Positions 24,116-31,335 of a DNA stretch of 34,167 nucleotides are shown here, piece by piece. The stretch comes from SZUA-584 sp964441275 (GTDB taxonomy: Bacteria; Bacillota; Clostridia; Christensenellales; SZUA-584), in the NCBI GenBank assembly GCA_964441275.1, contig CAYTUG010000021.1:1-34167 (forward strand). Reading direction: 5' to 3'. The number at the start of each line of letters is the position of its first letter. Position 1 is the stretch's first letter. A program made the position numbers and the translations under genes. Below the pieces are notes generated by a model. It did no database searches and was not told the origin of the DNA. It was given only the letters and a program-made list of their open reading frames with translations.

Positions 24116-25285
24116 ATGAATATATACCTTGACCATGCGGCTACGACATATTTGGACAAGCGGGTGCTTAAGTTTATAAAACCCTATTTTACGAAATATT
24201 ACGGCAACCCGTCAAGCCAGCATAAATACGGAAGAGACGCCAATAAAGCGGTAATTTATGCAAAAGAACAGGCGGCGAATATTTTAGGGGCACAATCAAG
24301 CGAAGTTTTCTTAACATCGGGTGGAACCGAAAGCGATAACTGGGCAATCAAGGGTGTTGCGCTATCCGCAGGAAAAGGGCATATCATCACTACCAATGTA
24401 GAGCATCATGCAGTCTTGAACACTTGCGCATTTCTTGAAAAAAAGTTGGGGTTTAAAGTGACTTATCTGCCTGTCGACCAAGACGGGCTGGTTAGCGCTG
24501 AGCAGATAGAAGGGGCGATAAAGCCCGATACGATTTTGATTAGTGTAATGTTCGCAAACAACGAAACGGGAGTGATTATGCCGATAGAACAAATAGCAAA
24601 GATAGCGAATCTGCACAAGATCGTTTTTCATACCGATGCGGTACAGGCGGTTGGCAGGGCGCCTATAGATGTTAAGCGGCAAGGTATCGACATGTTGTCT
24701 TTAAGCGGACATAAGATTTACGGACCGAAAGGAATAGGCGCTTTATATATTAAAGACGGCATATTAACAGAAAGTTTAATGCACGGCGGGGGGCAAGAAA
24801 GAGGATTGCGCGCGGGAACATATAACACCGCCGGCGCGGCAGGATTGGGAAGAGCATTGTCAATAGCGGCGGAAGAGTTTGCCGAAAACGCAAAGCATTA
24901 TTCCGGTTTGGCTAAACGGCTGGAAGGCGGGCTTCTTAAACTGCCCGGGGCATGCGTTAACGGTGCAAATGTCAAAAGGCTTGCGGGTTTTATAAACGTA
25001 GCATTTAAAGGAATTGATGCTAAAGCGCTTAAGCTAAGGCTTGACCTAAACGGCGTTGCGGTATCGACCGGCTCGTCATGCGCTTCGGGTGCGAATGCTT
25101 CGCATGTGCTTAAAGCCATGGGACAAACCGATAATCAGGTATACTCTGCAATAAGGTTTACCATAGGCAGACGCAATACGAAAAGGCAGATAGATAGAGT
25201 AATTGCTTTGACAGGAAACATTTTAAATGATATGCGCACAGCCATGCCGTTCTCGCAGCAAAACGGCAATAAAGTTTTTGTTTGA
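24116..25285 (+). CDS. iscS: Cysteine desulfurase (NifS/IscS type)
   Basis: 389 residues from ATG 24116 (AAAGGTGCG upstream). A PLP enzyme that takes sulfur from L-cysteine for Fe-S clusters and thio-modified tRNA. Motifs: YLDHAATT (4-11), TSGGTESDNWAIKG (67-80), NVEHHAV, HTDAVQAVG (172-180), the PLP lysine K200 in SLSGHKIYGPKG, and the persulfide cysteine C322 in STGSSCASGA. The short loop around C322 without an insertion is class I-like. No iscU, thiI or mnmA follows in the window, unusual for this gene but not rare in Clostridia. A longer open frame upstream (from 24053) has no ribosome binding site. Confidence 0.95.
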   Translation: MNIYLDHAATTYLDKRVLKFIKPYFTKYYGNPSSQHKYGRDANKAVIYAKEQAANILGAQSSEVFLTSGGTESDNWAIKGVALSAGKGHIITTNVEHHAVLNTCAFLEKKLGFKVTYLPVDQDGLVSAEQIEGAIKPDTILISVMFANNETGVIMPIEQIAKIANLHKIVFHTDAVQAVGRAPIDVKRQGIDMLSLSGHKIYGPKGIGALYIKDGILTESLMHGGGQERGLRAGTYNTAGAAGLGRALSIAAEEFAENAKHYSGLAKRLEGGLLKLPGACVNGANVKRLAGFINVAFKGIDAKALKLRLDLNGVAVSTGSSCASGANASHVLKAMGQTDNQVYSAIRFTIGRRNTKRQIDRVIALTGNILNDMRTAMPFSQQNGNKVFV

Positions 25286-25308
25286 ATAATACGTTTTTAT
25301 TTTATACC

Positions 25309-25377
25309 ATGATAACTTTAGCTTCTTTTGAGCAAACTATTGCTAACGAACTGCTTGAAAGGAGAGTGACAGCATGA
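25309..25377 (+). CDS. Possible 22-residue leader peptide ORF
   Basis: ATG 25309 opens a 22-codon frame (MITLASFEQTIANELL and so on, ending RRVTA) whose TGA overlaps the ATG of the next gene as ATGA. That 4-base overlap would couple translation, and the frame contains the next gene's ribosome binding site. No Shine-Dalgarno precedes 25309, so whether it is translated is doubtful. Its final 12 codons are part of the 38-bp repeat shared with the transposase relic. Confidence 0.25.
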   Translation: MITLASFEQTIANELLERRVTA

Positions 25378-25378
25378 G
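25341..25378 (+). repeat. 38-bp exact repeat, copy 1
   Basis: An identical 38-bp sequence occurs on the opposite strand at 29234-29271. It begins TGCTAACGAACTGCTTG and ends AGCATGAG, and includes the ribosome binding site AAAGGAGAG and the start codon of the 54-residue membrane protein. Flanks of the two copies do not match. Confidence 0.95.
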
Positions 25379-25538
25379 ATTAAATGTGCTCCTTGGTGTG
25401 TTAGCCGGTGGAGCCATAGGCGCGGCAGCTGCGGTTGTCGCATTGCCATATCTTAAACCGCAGCTTAAACGGGCTGTAAAAAAAAGCCGGAAAGCGATTG
25501 ACGACCATTTGGATAAGATGATGGAGACAAGCAGTTAA
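25374..25538 (+). CDS. Very small membrane protein, YtxH-like
   Basis: 54 residues. A glycine/alanine-rich hydrophobic helix (about 4-26: LLGVLAGGAIGAAAAVVAL) is followed by a basic amphipathic tail (LKRAVKKSRKAIDDHLD). This single-helix plus charged tail layout resembles YtxH-type proteins, but the protein is shorter than them and the match is by form only. AAAGGAGAG lies 7 bases before the ATG, an excellent ribosome binding site. It sits between the cysteine desulfurase and the ireB operon and ends before a strong hairpin. No known function. Confidence 0.75.
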   Translation: MRLNVLLGVLAGGAIGAAAAVVALPYLKPQLKRAVKKSRKAIDDHLDKMMETSS

Positions 25539-25540
25539 GT

Positions 25541-25570
25541 TGCAGAGCCGGCGCAAAAGCCGGCTTTGCA
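25541..25570 (+). terminator. Strong hairpin after the 54-residue protein gene
   Basis: TGCAGAGCCGGC (25541-25552) and GCCGGCTTTGCA (25559-25570) pair over 12 bp including one G-T, with a 6-nt GCAAAA loop. Only TTT inside the arm and TTAG after it are present, so it may act as a terminator or as an mRNA-stabilising structure. Confidence 0.55.
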
Positions 25571-25644
25571 TTAGAGAACAATTACGAAAATTTTATGTAT
25601 TGGTTACAAATTTGATAAATTGTTGTATACATTGGTTTTCCGTT

Positions 25645-25673
25645 TGAAACATATCCATAAGTGGTATATAATA
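25645..25673 (+). promoter_or_regulatory. Sigma-A promoter of ireB-ruvX-DUF1292
   Basis: TTGAAA (25645-25650), 17-bp spacer, consensus TATAAT (25668-25673), 25 bp before the ireB start. A strong vegetative promoter. Confidence 0.85.
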
Positions 25674-25698
25674 TCGAAAAAGTTAAGGAGGGTAGGCT

Positions 25699-25971
25699 GT
25701 GCCAAAGTTTGAAGAGACTATGAAATTCTCGTTAGCAAAAGAGCTTTCCAATCCCGCAAGAGAAGTGATATGGTTAGTTTGCGATGCCCTCAAAGATAAA
25801 GGATACGATCCTGTAAATCAAATAGTAGGCTATATTATTTCCGGCGATCCAACATATATAACAAGCTATAAAAACGCACGCTCTTTGATAAAGCGCGTTG
25901 AGCGCGATGAATTGCTTGAGGAATTTGTTAAAGTGTACATAGATAGTTTATCTAAGTCTGATGACCAATAA
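25699..25971 (+). CDS. ireB: IreB family regulatory phosphoprotein (UPF0297/DUF965)
   Basis: 90 residues, normal for the family, starting at GTG 25699 behind AAGGAGGG. Conserved blocks: EETMKFSLA, with a Thr at 7 in the region phosphorylated in Enterococcus IreB; LKDKGYDPVNQIVGYIISGDPTYITSYKNARSLI; and ERDELLEEFVKVY. IreB is a small dimeric substrate of the PASTA kinase IreK/PrkC and influences cell-wall stress tolerance in enterococci. First gene of the ireB-ruvX-DUF1292 set conserved in Bacillota (in Bacillus after alaS, absent here). Confidence 0.95.
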   Translation: MPKFEETMKFSLAKELSNPAREVIWLVCDALKDKGYDPVNQIVGYIISGDPTYITSYKNARSLIKRVERDELLEEFVKVYIDSLSKSDDQ

Positions 25972-26060
25972 AAGTGTGGCGTTTGCGCGCTATTTAAAAA
26001 AAGATTAACTATGCCTGTCGGTTTGAGGACTGCGCTTTTTTTATTTGTGAAGGGGCGAAA

Positions 26061-26465
26061 ATGAAACGAATTATGGGGATTGATATAGGAGAAAAGCGAA
26101 TTGGAATTGCGATTTCCGATCAGCTTGGCATTACCGCCCAGGGGGTTGAAACGTATAGCAGAAACAATGAAAACGATGCCGAATATATTGTTGGACGCGC
26201 AAAAGAGCTGGGCGCGGAGCTAATTGTTGCAGGGCTGCCGCTTAATATGAATGGCAGTGAAGGCCCGTCGGCAAAAATGGCGCGCGAATTTATGGGCAAG
26301 GTTTCTTCTTTAGGCATGCCGGTAGAATTTATCGATGAGAGGCTGACCACGGTAAGCGCAGAACGGATGTTGATTTCGGCTGACGTGTCACGGAAAAAAC
26401 GTCGGCAGGTGGTTGACAAAATCGCGGCCGTATACATTTTACGCACTTATCTTGACAAAATATAA
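26061..26465 (+). CDS. ruvX: RuvX/YqgF, putative Holliday junction resolvase and rRNA-processing nuclease
   Basis: 134 residues with an RNase H-like fold. Acidic motif 1 is GIDIGEKRIGIAISD (D8 and D20 region), then VAGLPLNMNGSEG, FIDERLTT and the C-terminal VDKIAAVYIL, whose Asp completes the metal site. Members are linked to 16S rRNA 5' maturation and to recombination; which role applies here is unknown. It follows ireB by 89 bp, and that gap holds no clear gene. AAGGGGCG precedes the ATG. Confidence 0.95.
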   Translation: MKRIMGIDIGEKRIGIAISDQLGITAQGVETYSRNNENDAEYIVGRAKELGAELIVAGLPLNMNGSEGPSAKMAREFMGKVSSLGMPVEFIDERLTTVSAERMLISADVSRKKRRQVVDKIAAVYILRTYLDKI

Positions 26466-26527
26466 AGTATAAAAAGCCGTAAGTTTTATAATAATATAAG
26501 TGCCAATCGGCATTGAGGGAGATTATT

Positions 26528-26890
26528 ATGGATGATGGAAACGTTGTTGTTCTTACAGATGAAGAAGGAAAAGATATGCGGTTTTTGCACATTATGACCT
26601 TTGACTTCGAGGACAGCTTTTTTGTGGCTTTAACTCCGGAAGAGGATATCGAAGGGGTCGAAGACGGCGAGGTGCTGCTTATGGAAGTTCTTGAAGACGA
26701 TGATGGCTGTGACTGCTATGTGCCCATTGAAAACGAGGATAGGTTAGACAGGGTTTGGGAAGAATTCGAGAAACTTTACTACAACGATGATGACAACGAT
26801 GGCTTTGACGATGACGATGATGATGACAACGATGACTATGACGATGACGACGATGACTATGACGATGAAGAAGAGGACGAAGAGGAGTAG
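26528..26890 (+). CDS. DUF1292 (YrzB-like) protein with poly-acidic tail
   Basis: 120 residues from ATG 26528 with GAGGGAG upstream; a TTG five codons earlier overlaps that site and is less likely. The N-terminal part (about 1-85) is a typical DUF1292 protein: IVVLTDEEGK-like opening, FLHIMTFDFEDSFFVALTPE, EVLLMEVLED, and ENEDRLDRVWEEFEKLY. From 86 to 120 nearly every residue is Asp or Glu, spaced by a few Asn, Tyr, Phe and Gly, coded by GAT/GAC-rich triplet repeats prone to slippage. Third gene of the ireB-ruvX-DUF1292 block. Function is unknown in all species; the tail is longer than usual. Confidence 0.9.
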   Translation: MDDGNVVVLTDEEGKDMRFLHIMTFDFEDSFFVALTPEEDIEGVEDGEVLLMEVLEDDDGCDCYVPIENEDRLDRVWEEFEKLYYNDDDNDGFDDDDDDDNDDYDDDDDDYDDEEEDEEE

Positions 26891-26896
26891 CGCTTC

Positions 26897-27541
26897 GTGA
26901 CATACGCGGTTGTGGCTTTAACGTGCGTTTTCGCAGGCTCTTACATTTTTCTTGCGCATAGCGCGTTAAGCACAAGGCTATTCCTCAGGGCAGCAGCTAA
27001 CGTGATGCTTATTTTAGTTGCCGTAAGCGCGCGTACCGCCGCGATTGAGCCGTATTACACTTTGATTGTAGTTGGTCTGAGCTTTTCTTTAGGAGCGGAT
27101 ATACTGTTTTTTCTGTCGGGTATATCGTATTTGTACCTAAAAATTGGTGCAATAATGATAATGGCTGCGTCTGCGGCTTATATGGCCGCTTTTCTTACGG
27201 TGGCGGCGCCGACATGGTATGACGGCGCTTTTTTATTGCTGCTTTTAGGGGCGGGAATGCTCTCGTACAGACTTAAAGGCACCCAAAGACATGATGTGAT
27301 GGCAATTGCGCAAACCATATTTTTGTGCGGAATGGTTTCAAAGGCTTTATCCATGCTCTTCGCACACGTTGGGATTGCGTTTTCTGTTTGCGCCGCAGTG
27401 GGAGGCGCTTTGCTTATGCTGTCCGATATGTTTTTGGCATTTGGCAATGTAAGCAGTTTCGGGAACATTGTCGCAAAGGGTTTCGGCATTGTTGCTTACT
27501 ATGGAGGTCAGATGCTAATTGCGCTAACCGTTATGCTGTAG
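26897..27541 (+). CDS. YhhN-family (lysoplasmalogenase-like) membrane protein
   Basis: 214 residues, almost entirely hydrophobic, with about eight membrane helices. The family motifs are VGLSFSLGADILFFL near 56-70 and GALLMLSDMFLAFG near 170-183; their Asp residues within the membrane are conserved in YhhN/TMEM86. Human TMEM86B is a lysoplasmalogenase cleaving the vinyl ether bond; many anaerobic Clostridia make plasmalogens, so a lipid role is reasonable but inferred. Starts with GTG 26897 just 6 bp after the DUF1292 stop, using the GAGGAG at that gene's end, so it is likely in the same transcript. Confidence 0.85.
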   Translation: MTYAVVALTCVFAGSYIFLAHSALSTRLFLRAAANVMLILVAVSARTAAIEPYYTLIVVGLSFSLGADILFFLSGISYLYLKIGAIMIMAASAAYMAAFLTVAAPTWYDGAFLLLLLGAGMLSYRLKGTQRHDVMAIAQTIFLCGMVSKALSMLFAHVGIAFSVCAAVGGALLMLSDMFLAFGNVSSFGNIVAKGFGIVAYYGGQMLIALTVML

Positions 27542-28058
27542 TGCTTATTTTACCCTGATTATTTGGATGATTTTTAGCATATTTGTAACCGGCGCAGTTA
27601 ATCAATTTTATTGAATTAATATTAAAGTAAATTCTGATTGAACTTTTCGGATATCGGTATTATGCGTTGCCTGCTTACGCTGCTTCAAATACTTCTTGCA
27701 TTTCATATTTGCTGTAAGCCGGAAAAAGTCTATCGTCGGTGATGAGACATTACAGAGGTTGCACAACTGCCGGACTTACAAACAAAATAGAATATGCAAT
27801 TCCGGTATTGTTTATCCAGCCTGGCAGGTAAAATCGATTTGGGCTTTACGCTTGTTAGCTTTTTATTAAAACCGTGCGTTCGGTTGATTTGTTTATCGGT
27901 ACTCTGCGGGTATGGAGCGCAAATAGTAGCTATTACATAGACACACTGGCACGATATAATACAGCGCATCAGCAAACGAGAATAATCCTTCGCCTGTTTA
28001 TAATGCGCCGTTTCCGCGCATAAGGTTTGCCGGGATGGATTCCCCGCCGATAAACATG
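27542..28058. other. Intergenic region without a recognisable gene
   Basis: 517 bp between two gene ends that face each other (yhhN-like on plus, the peptidoglycan-binding gene on minus). Minus frames are open (for example 27730-28101, overlapping the next gene) but have atypical composition and no ribosome binding site or family likeness. No clear terminator, repeat or RNA was found. Confidence 0.5.
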
Positions 28059-28808
28059 TTATTGATATTGCATAGGCAGCCCCGCCGCACGCAAAACCCA
28101 TTTTTGATGTTCTTTATCTGCCATGCCAAAAACATCCGATGTGCTTCCGTAGAAGTAAAGGCAAGTATGTTCGTCTTCCCCGTGCGGGTTGCCGAACAGC
28201 GATGCGGCATATCTTACCCCGGCTACCGTCACAAAAACGGAGCGTTTTTCCCAATTCGGCTCGCCTCCGAAGCATTCTAAAAATGTATCGTTTGCCGCCT
28301 TGTCGACGGGTACAACATCCGCATGACCGGCGCCTCCCGTACGCTTAACTTGAAAACTTTTGTCTGAATTGTAGTCGGTAACCGTCGCCGCGGCGCCGAT
28401 TGCAAACTTTTCATCTATTGCGTTCCAATCCGAAAGCTGCCCAAACTCGCCCGGCAGACCCACCGGAGGAGGTCCGGATTTAACAACAATGCTTGTCGCA
28501 AGAGCTTTTCTGACAACATTGTTTGAAAACAGCTTATCGTAGCTTAGCGGACCTAAGCGACCATCGGCAGAAAGTTCGTTGTTATCTTGGAAGTTGCGCA
28601 CTGCGTTTACTGTTTTTGATAAATACTCGCCTGTGGCACGATAATTCAAATAACCGAGGTCCCTTAAGCGCATTTGAATCAAAAACACCATAGTCCCCTG
28701 GCTGTTAAGTTTTAGCGTTTCAAAACCCTCCGGCGCCGAAGATGCAACCGTCACGCAGGTTAGAAGAACAAGCATAAACACAGCGGCCACAGTAAAAAAT
28801 CTTTTCAT
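28059..28808 (-). CDS. Secreted peptidoglycan-binding (PF01471-type) protein
   Basis: 249 residues from ATG 28808 (GGAGAG upstream). Signal peptide about 1-25 (FFTVAAVFMLVLLTCVTVASSA). A peptidoglycan-binding domain at about 33-94 has GTMVFLIQMRLRDLGYL, AVRNFQDNNELSADGRLGPL. After a Pro-rich linker, a C-terminal domain (about 130-245) carries SFQVKRTGGAGHADVVPVD, FGGEPNWEKRSVFVTV and RYAASLFGNPHG. This pair of domains is common in Clostridia cell-envelope proteins of unassigned activity; the conserved His and Asp in GAGHADV suggest a binding or catalytic site but nothing is proven. Seven codons upstream lie open without signals. Confidence 0.85.
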   Translation of the reverse strand: MKRFFTVAAVFMLVLLTCVTVASSAPEGFETLKLNSQGTMVFLIQMRLRDLGYLNYRATGEYLSKTVNAVRNFQDNNELSADGRLGPLSYDKLFSNNVVRKALATSIVVKSGPPPVGLPGEFGQLSDWNAIDEKFAIGAAATVTDYNSDKSFQVKRTGGAGHADVVPVDKAANDTFLECFGGEPNWEKRSVFVTVAGVRYAASLFGNPHGEDEHTCLYFYGSTSDVFGMADKEHQKWVLRAAGLPMQYQ

Positions 28809-28839
28809 TTTTACTCTCCAATACGTCAACTTAATTATA

Positions 28840-28867
28840 TATATAATACCATAACCGCAATTATCAA
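28840..28867 (-). promoter_or_regulatory. Candidate promoter of the peptidoglycan-binding protein gene
   Basis: On the minus strand TTGATA (28862-28867), 16-bp spacer, TATATA (28840-28845) within an alternating TA stretch that offers other -10 registers. It lies 32 bp before the start codon. Confidence 0.4.
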
Positions 28868-29197
28868 AACAAGCCCAAACAAAAGCCTATGTCTACGTTG
28901 TCAAATGATCTGTTACACTGTTAGCGAAGTTCTCCCTCATAGTACTGGAGGGGCGATTTTCGTCTCAGTACCAGCAGCGGAAAGTTGTTGTCCCATCTCT
29001 GATATCGTTGTAACTGCTTGTTTGCGTCCTTGACCGAATAAAACGTCCTGTACGAATAAAACCTTTCGCTATCCATCCGATGTACCCGCCCCACCTTACC
29101 GTTATGCCTTGGTGTTGCCACGCGTATTCTTTTATGCTGTATCTTCTCCTTTTTCAAATACTGCTCAAATGCCGTAAGAGTTGGGGAATTGGAGAAC

Positions 29198-29234
29198 GCA
29201 TTTGTAAACTCGGTGCCATTATCAGTCTGCACAC
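29198..29234 (-). repeat. Diverged direct repeat within copy C, unit 1
   Basis: 37 bp coding VQTDNGTEFTNA on the minus strand. It matches 29269-29305 at 33 of 37 positions; the four differences show the two units come from different element copies rather than from recent slippage. Confidence 0.9.
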
Positions 29235-29271
29235 TCATGCTGTCACTCTCCTTTCAAGCAGTTCGTTAGCA
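29234..29271 (-). repeat. 38-bp exact repeat, copy 2
   Basis: Reverse-strand duplicate of 25341-25378. It fills the gap between the two diverged 37-bp units and brings a ribosome binding site and ATG (29238) that stand in frame with the downstream transposase fragment. Confidence 0.95.
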
Positions 29272-29305
29272 TTTGTAAACTCGGTGCTATTATCCGTTTG
29301 CACGC
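29269..29305 (-). repeat. Diverged direct repeat within copy C, unit 2
   Basis: 37 bp coding VQTDNSTEFTNA on the minus strand, paired with 29198-29234; here the catalytic D-N-G has become D-N-S. Confidence 0.9.
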
Positions 29306-29840
29306 ACTGGATATCAAACGGGAACTTCTTTCTGACATGATGTAAAAACTTTACCGAATTCCAATTGCTCAATTCCTCAAATATCATTCTGCATCTTATT
29401 CGCGTACACTCGTCAACTGCCGTGTACTGATACAACTGTGGCATACCTTCCCTTGGCACGTACTTCACGTCTATTTAGACGCGCTCTCCGGCTACTTTGG
29501 GCGTCTCATACGGCTTTGGTACATGCCTTTTCTTCCGCTGTTTCTTCCTCCCGATCCCAAGCTTTCTCATCATCCTGTTGAGCGAACTGACGCTTCTTGC
29601 ATAACCATATGCGAGGGAGACTTTGCACCTACCGTCAAAGGCAAAAAGACTTTTGCTTCCCTGTGTCATATACCTCTTCCTCCATCGATACAATATGGCA
29701 TCTTATATGCCCAAGTCCCGTGCTATCTCGACAACAGGTTTGTTGCTTGCGTAACTCAGCCGCACCACGTTCTTTTTGAACTCTACATCAAATCGTCTTC
29801 TTGTTTCGGACATTGCCTTTCCTCCATATGTTTCATCACA

Positions 29841-30215
29841 GTAAGAAAATTTTAACCGGGTTGATTTGGAGTGGTCGCCGTGTTAAACTTTCCGGCGGTC
29901 AGCCCCTTTGTTGGTGGGCTGACCGCATTGCTGATATTGCGCGGCGACAGAGGCGCAATGTCAACTCTTTAGGGCAAAATTTTCGACATTTTACTGCTTA
30001 GTTCCTTGTCCGAAATTTTCGCCCCGACCCGAGGATGAGCTCGCCGCTTATCTGGACAGTAACGCTGTACTATTGAAGAACAGGAAAGTTGCAAGAACTG
30101 TCTGATGAAAAAACAAAGTCACTGTGTTTATATTTGACCTATGGCCAAATATATCGGCATACCGCTATCAAGCTACAGACCTGTTAATAGATAGTCCCAA
30201 CGATGTATTAGGTTA
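29841..30215. other. Non-coding region with several inverted repeats
   Basis: No credible gene. Two inverted repeats stand out: an 11-bp perfect stem GCGGTCAGCCC (29895-29905) with GGGCTGACCGC (29916-29926), and a longer imperfect pair at 29972-29988 and 30007-30024 (GGGCAAAATTTTCGACA against TGTCCGAAATTTTCGCCC). Neither is followed by a T-run on either strand. They may mark element ends or structured RNA downstream of the opine operon. Confidence 0.5.
30129..30153. repeat. 25-bp near-perfect dyad downstream of the opine operon
   Basis: TATATTTGACC (30129-30139), TAT, GGCCAAATATA (30143-30153): arms match at 10 of 11 positions. It is 63 bp past the stop of the last operon gene. It could be a protein binding site or the hairpin of a weak terminator. 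Confidence 0.6.
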
Positions 30216-31310
30216 TTAGGCCATAAGTTTGCTCAAACTATTCTTTTTATCTTGTATAATATGTTTTAAGATTTTCTTTCCTAAGCGCTCTACTGTCCTG
30301 CCCTCTGAGCGCAGATTGCGGCCTAAAGCTGCGGATGCTATATAAATTAATGCGGTACAAACAGGCGTTGCAACGCCAAGCTTAACCCCAAGAGTTTCCA
30401 GAAGGACAAGCCCTTGCGCTACATCCTCAGAAATATATCTGGAATCCACCGTAATGGGCCCCTTTGCGCGGCTTGGCATACCGGCATACCAGAAGAAGAC
30501 CTCTTTTGCATCTCGGGACTCATCCAAAGTATTGCGATATTTGCAAGCTTCTACGTAGGAAATGGGCTCACACCCGAGCTTTTCCATGACATACATCTTT
30601 TCCTTGTCAAGAGCCTCCAAGATGCGCCATACACTAGGGGTAAAAACCTCATGGTACATACAATAATCCCCTCTGGTTTTTTCAATGCGTGGAATGCTCA
30701 TAATTGCTCCTACAGTGTGGACAATTAAATTCGGATTATGCAGCGCGGCTTCTATTACTGAGGGCAGATAGACAAAGGGAAAGCCAAGCTGATCCAGTAT
30801 TTTTTGGGCCTTATGCCTACGCCCCACGGGGTAGATGCCGAGCGGATTGCGCACGTTTCTAAAGCCGATTTTTATCGTTCCCGGGTCACTGATTCTGCAA
30901 TCCACAAACGAGCTTTGGGCCTCGCAAATGGTAAGTTCAATGCCGGCACAATACTTCAATACATAGGCCGTGGAAAGATAGCCCGGGTTTAAGAGCAACA
31001 CCTGACCGTCACGAAGAAAAGGTTTTATGCGTTTTATCAAATTTTCGTGATAATTGGTCTGTGTGTAAACAATGACCACCTCACTTTCGCTAAGACACGA
31101 AAGCTCCCTTGTGATCTGGCCAATTCTGGCGTTTGTAGTTTTTTCTTTTTCGATCAAATGCACGATGCCACCATTTTCAATAAGAAAGCTAAGGTTTTCA
31201 TCGTGCATCGCATACGAGGTTTTAATTAGTGTAACCGCATGACCTCGCAAACTTAATTCCGCTGCAATTGCCGTACCTCCATTGCCGGCGCCTAATACAG
31301 TAATGTTCAA
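30216..31310 (-). CDS. NAD/NADP octopine/nopaline dehydrogenase family protein, paralogue 1
   Basis: 364 residues. N-terminal Rossmann fold with the dinucleotide loop VLGAGNGGTAIAAELSLRG (5-23), and a C-terminal helical opine dehydrogenase domain with ALHNPNLIVHTVGAIMS (189-205; H198 matches the catalytic His of octopine dehydrogenase) and YISEDVAQGLVLLETLG (292-308; D297 the partner Asp). Such enzymes reductively condense an amino acid's amine with a 2-oxo acid. The frame is open to ATG 31349, but a TTG at 31310 with AAAGGA at good spacing aligns exactly with the paralogue's start. Last gene of the operon. It aligns without gaps to the gene at 32442 at about 64% identity by hand count. Confidence 0.88.
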   Translation of the reverse strand: MNITVLGAGNGGTAIAAELSLRGHAVTLIKTSYAMHDENLSFLIENGGIVHLIEKEKTTNARIGQITRELSCLSESEVVIVYTQTNYHENLIKRIKPFLRDGQVLLLNPGYLSTAYVLKYCAGIELTICEAQSSFVDCRISDPGTIKIGFRNVRNPLGIYPVGRRHKAQKILDQLGFPFVYLPSVIEAALHNPNLIVHTVGAIMSIPRIEKTRGDYCMYHEVFTPSVWRILEALDKEKMYVMEKLGCEPISYVEACKYRNTLDESRDAKEVFFWYAGMPSRAKGPITVDSRYISEDVAQGLVLLETLGVKLGVATPVCTALIYIASAALGRNLRSEGRTVERLGKKILKHIIQDKKNSLSKLMA

Positions 31311-31335
31311 TCTATCGTCCTTTCTTGATTTAAAA

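Larger units (their letters stand above)
28900..29840 (-). mobile_element. Scrambled IS481/IS3-like transposase relic, copy C
   Basis: Minus-strand order: an IS3 OrfA-like start at about 29815 (MSETRRRFDVEFKKNVVRL, then IARDLGI and a stop, RWRKRYMTQGSK), a linker resembling IS481 (MMRKLGIGRKKQRKKR, VPKPYETPKVAGERV), a TAA, IDVKYVPREGM, LYQYTAVDECTRIR, FDIQCVQTDNSTEFTNA and a stop at 29235. A second start at 29238 then repeats VQTDNGTEFTNAF and finishes ATPRHNGKVGRVHRMDSERF. The second catalytic Asp motif is thus present twice. The mix suggests fusion of two related copies, plus short foreign DNA between them. No intact transposase can be made. Confidence 0.8.

Noticed and set aside
27730..28101. 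123-codon minus frame in the gap after the YhhN gene
   Set aside because: Overlaps the peptidoglycan-binding gene in another frame, has odd composition rich in Cys, His and Arg, and no start signals.
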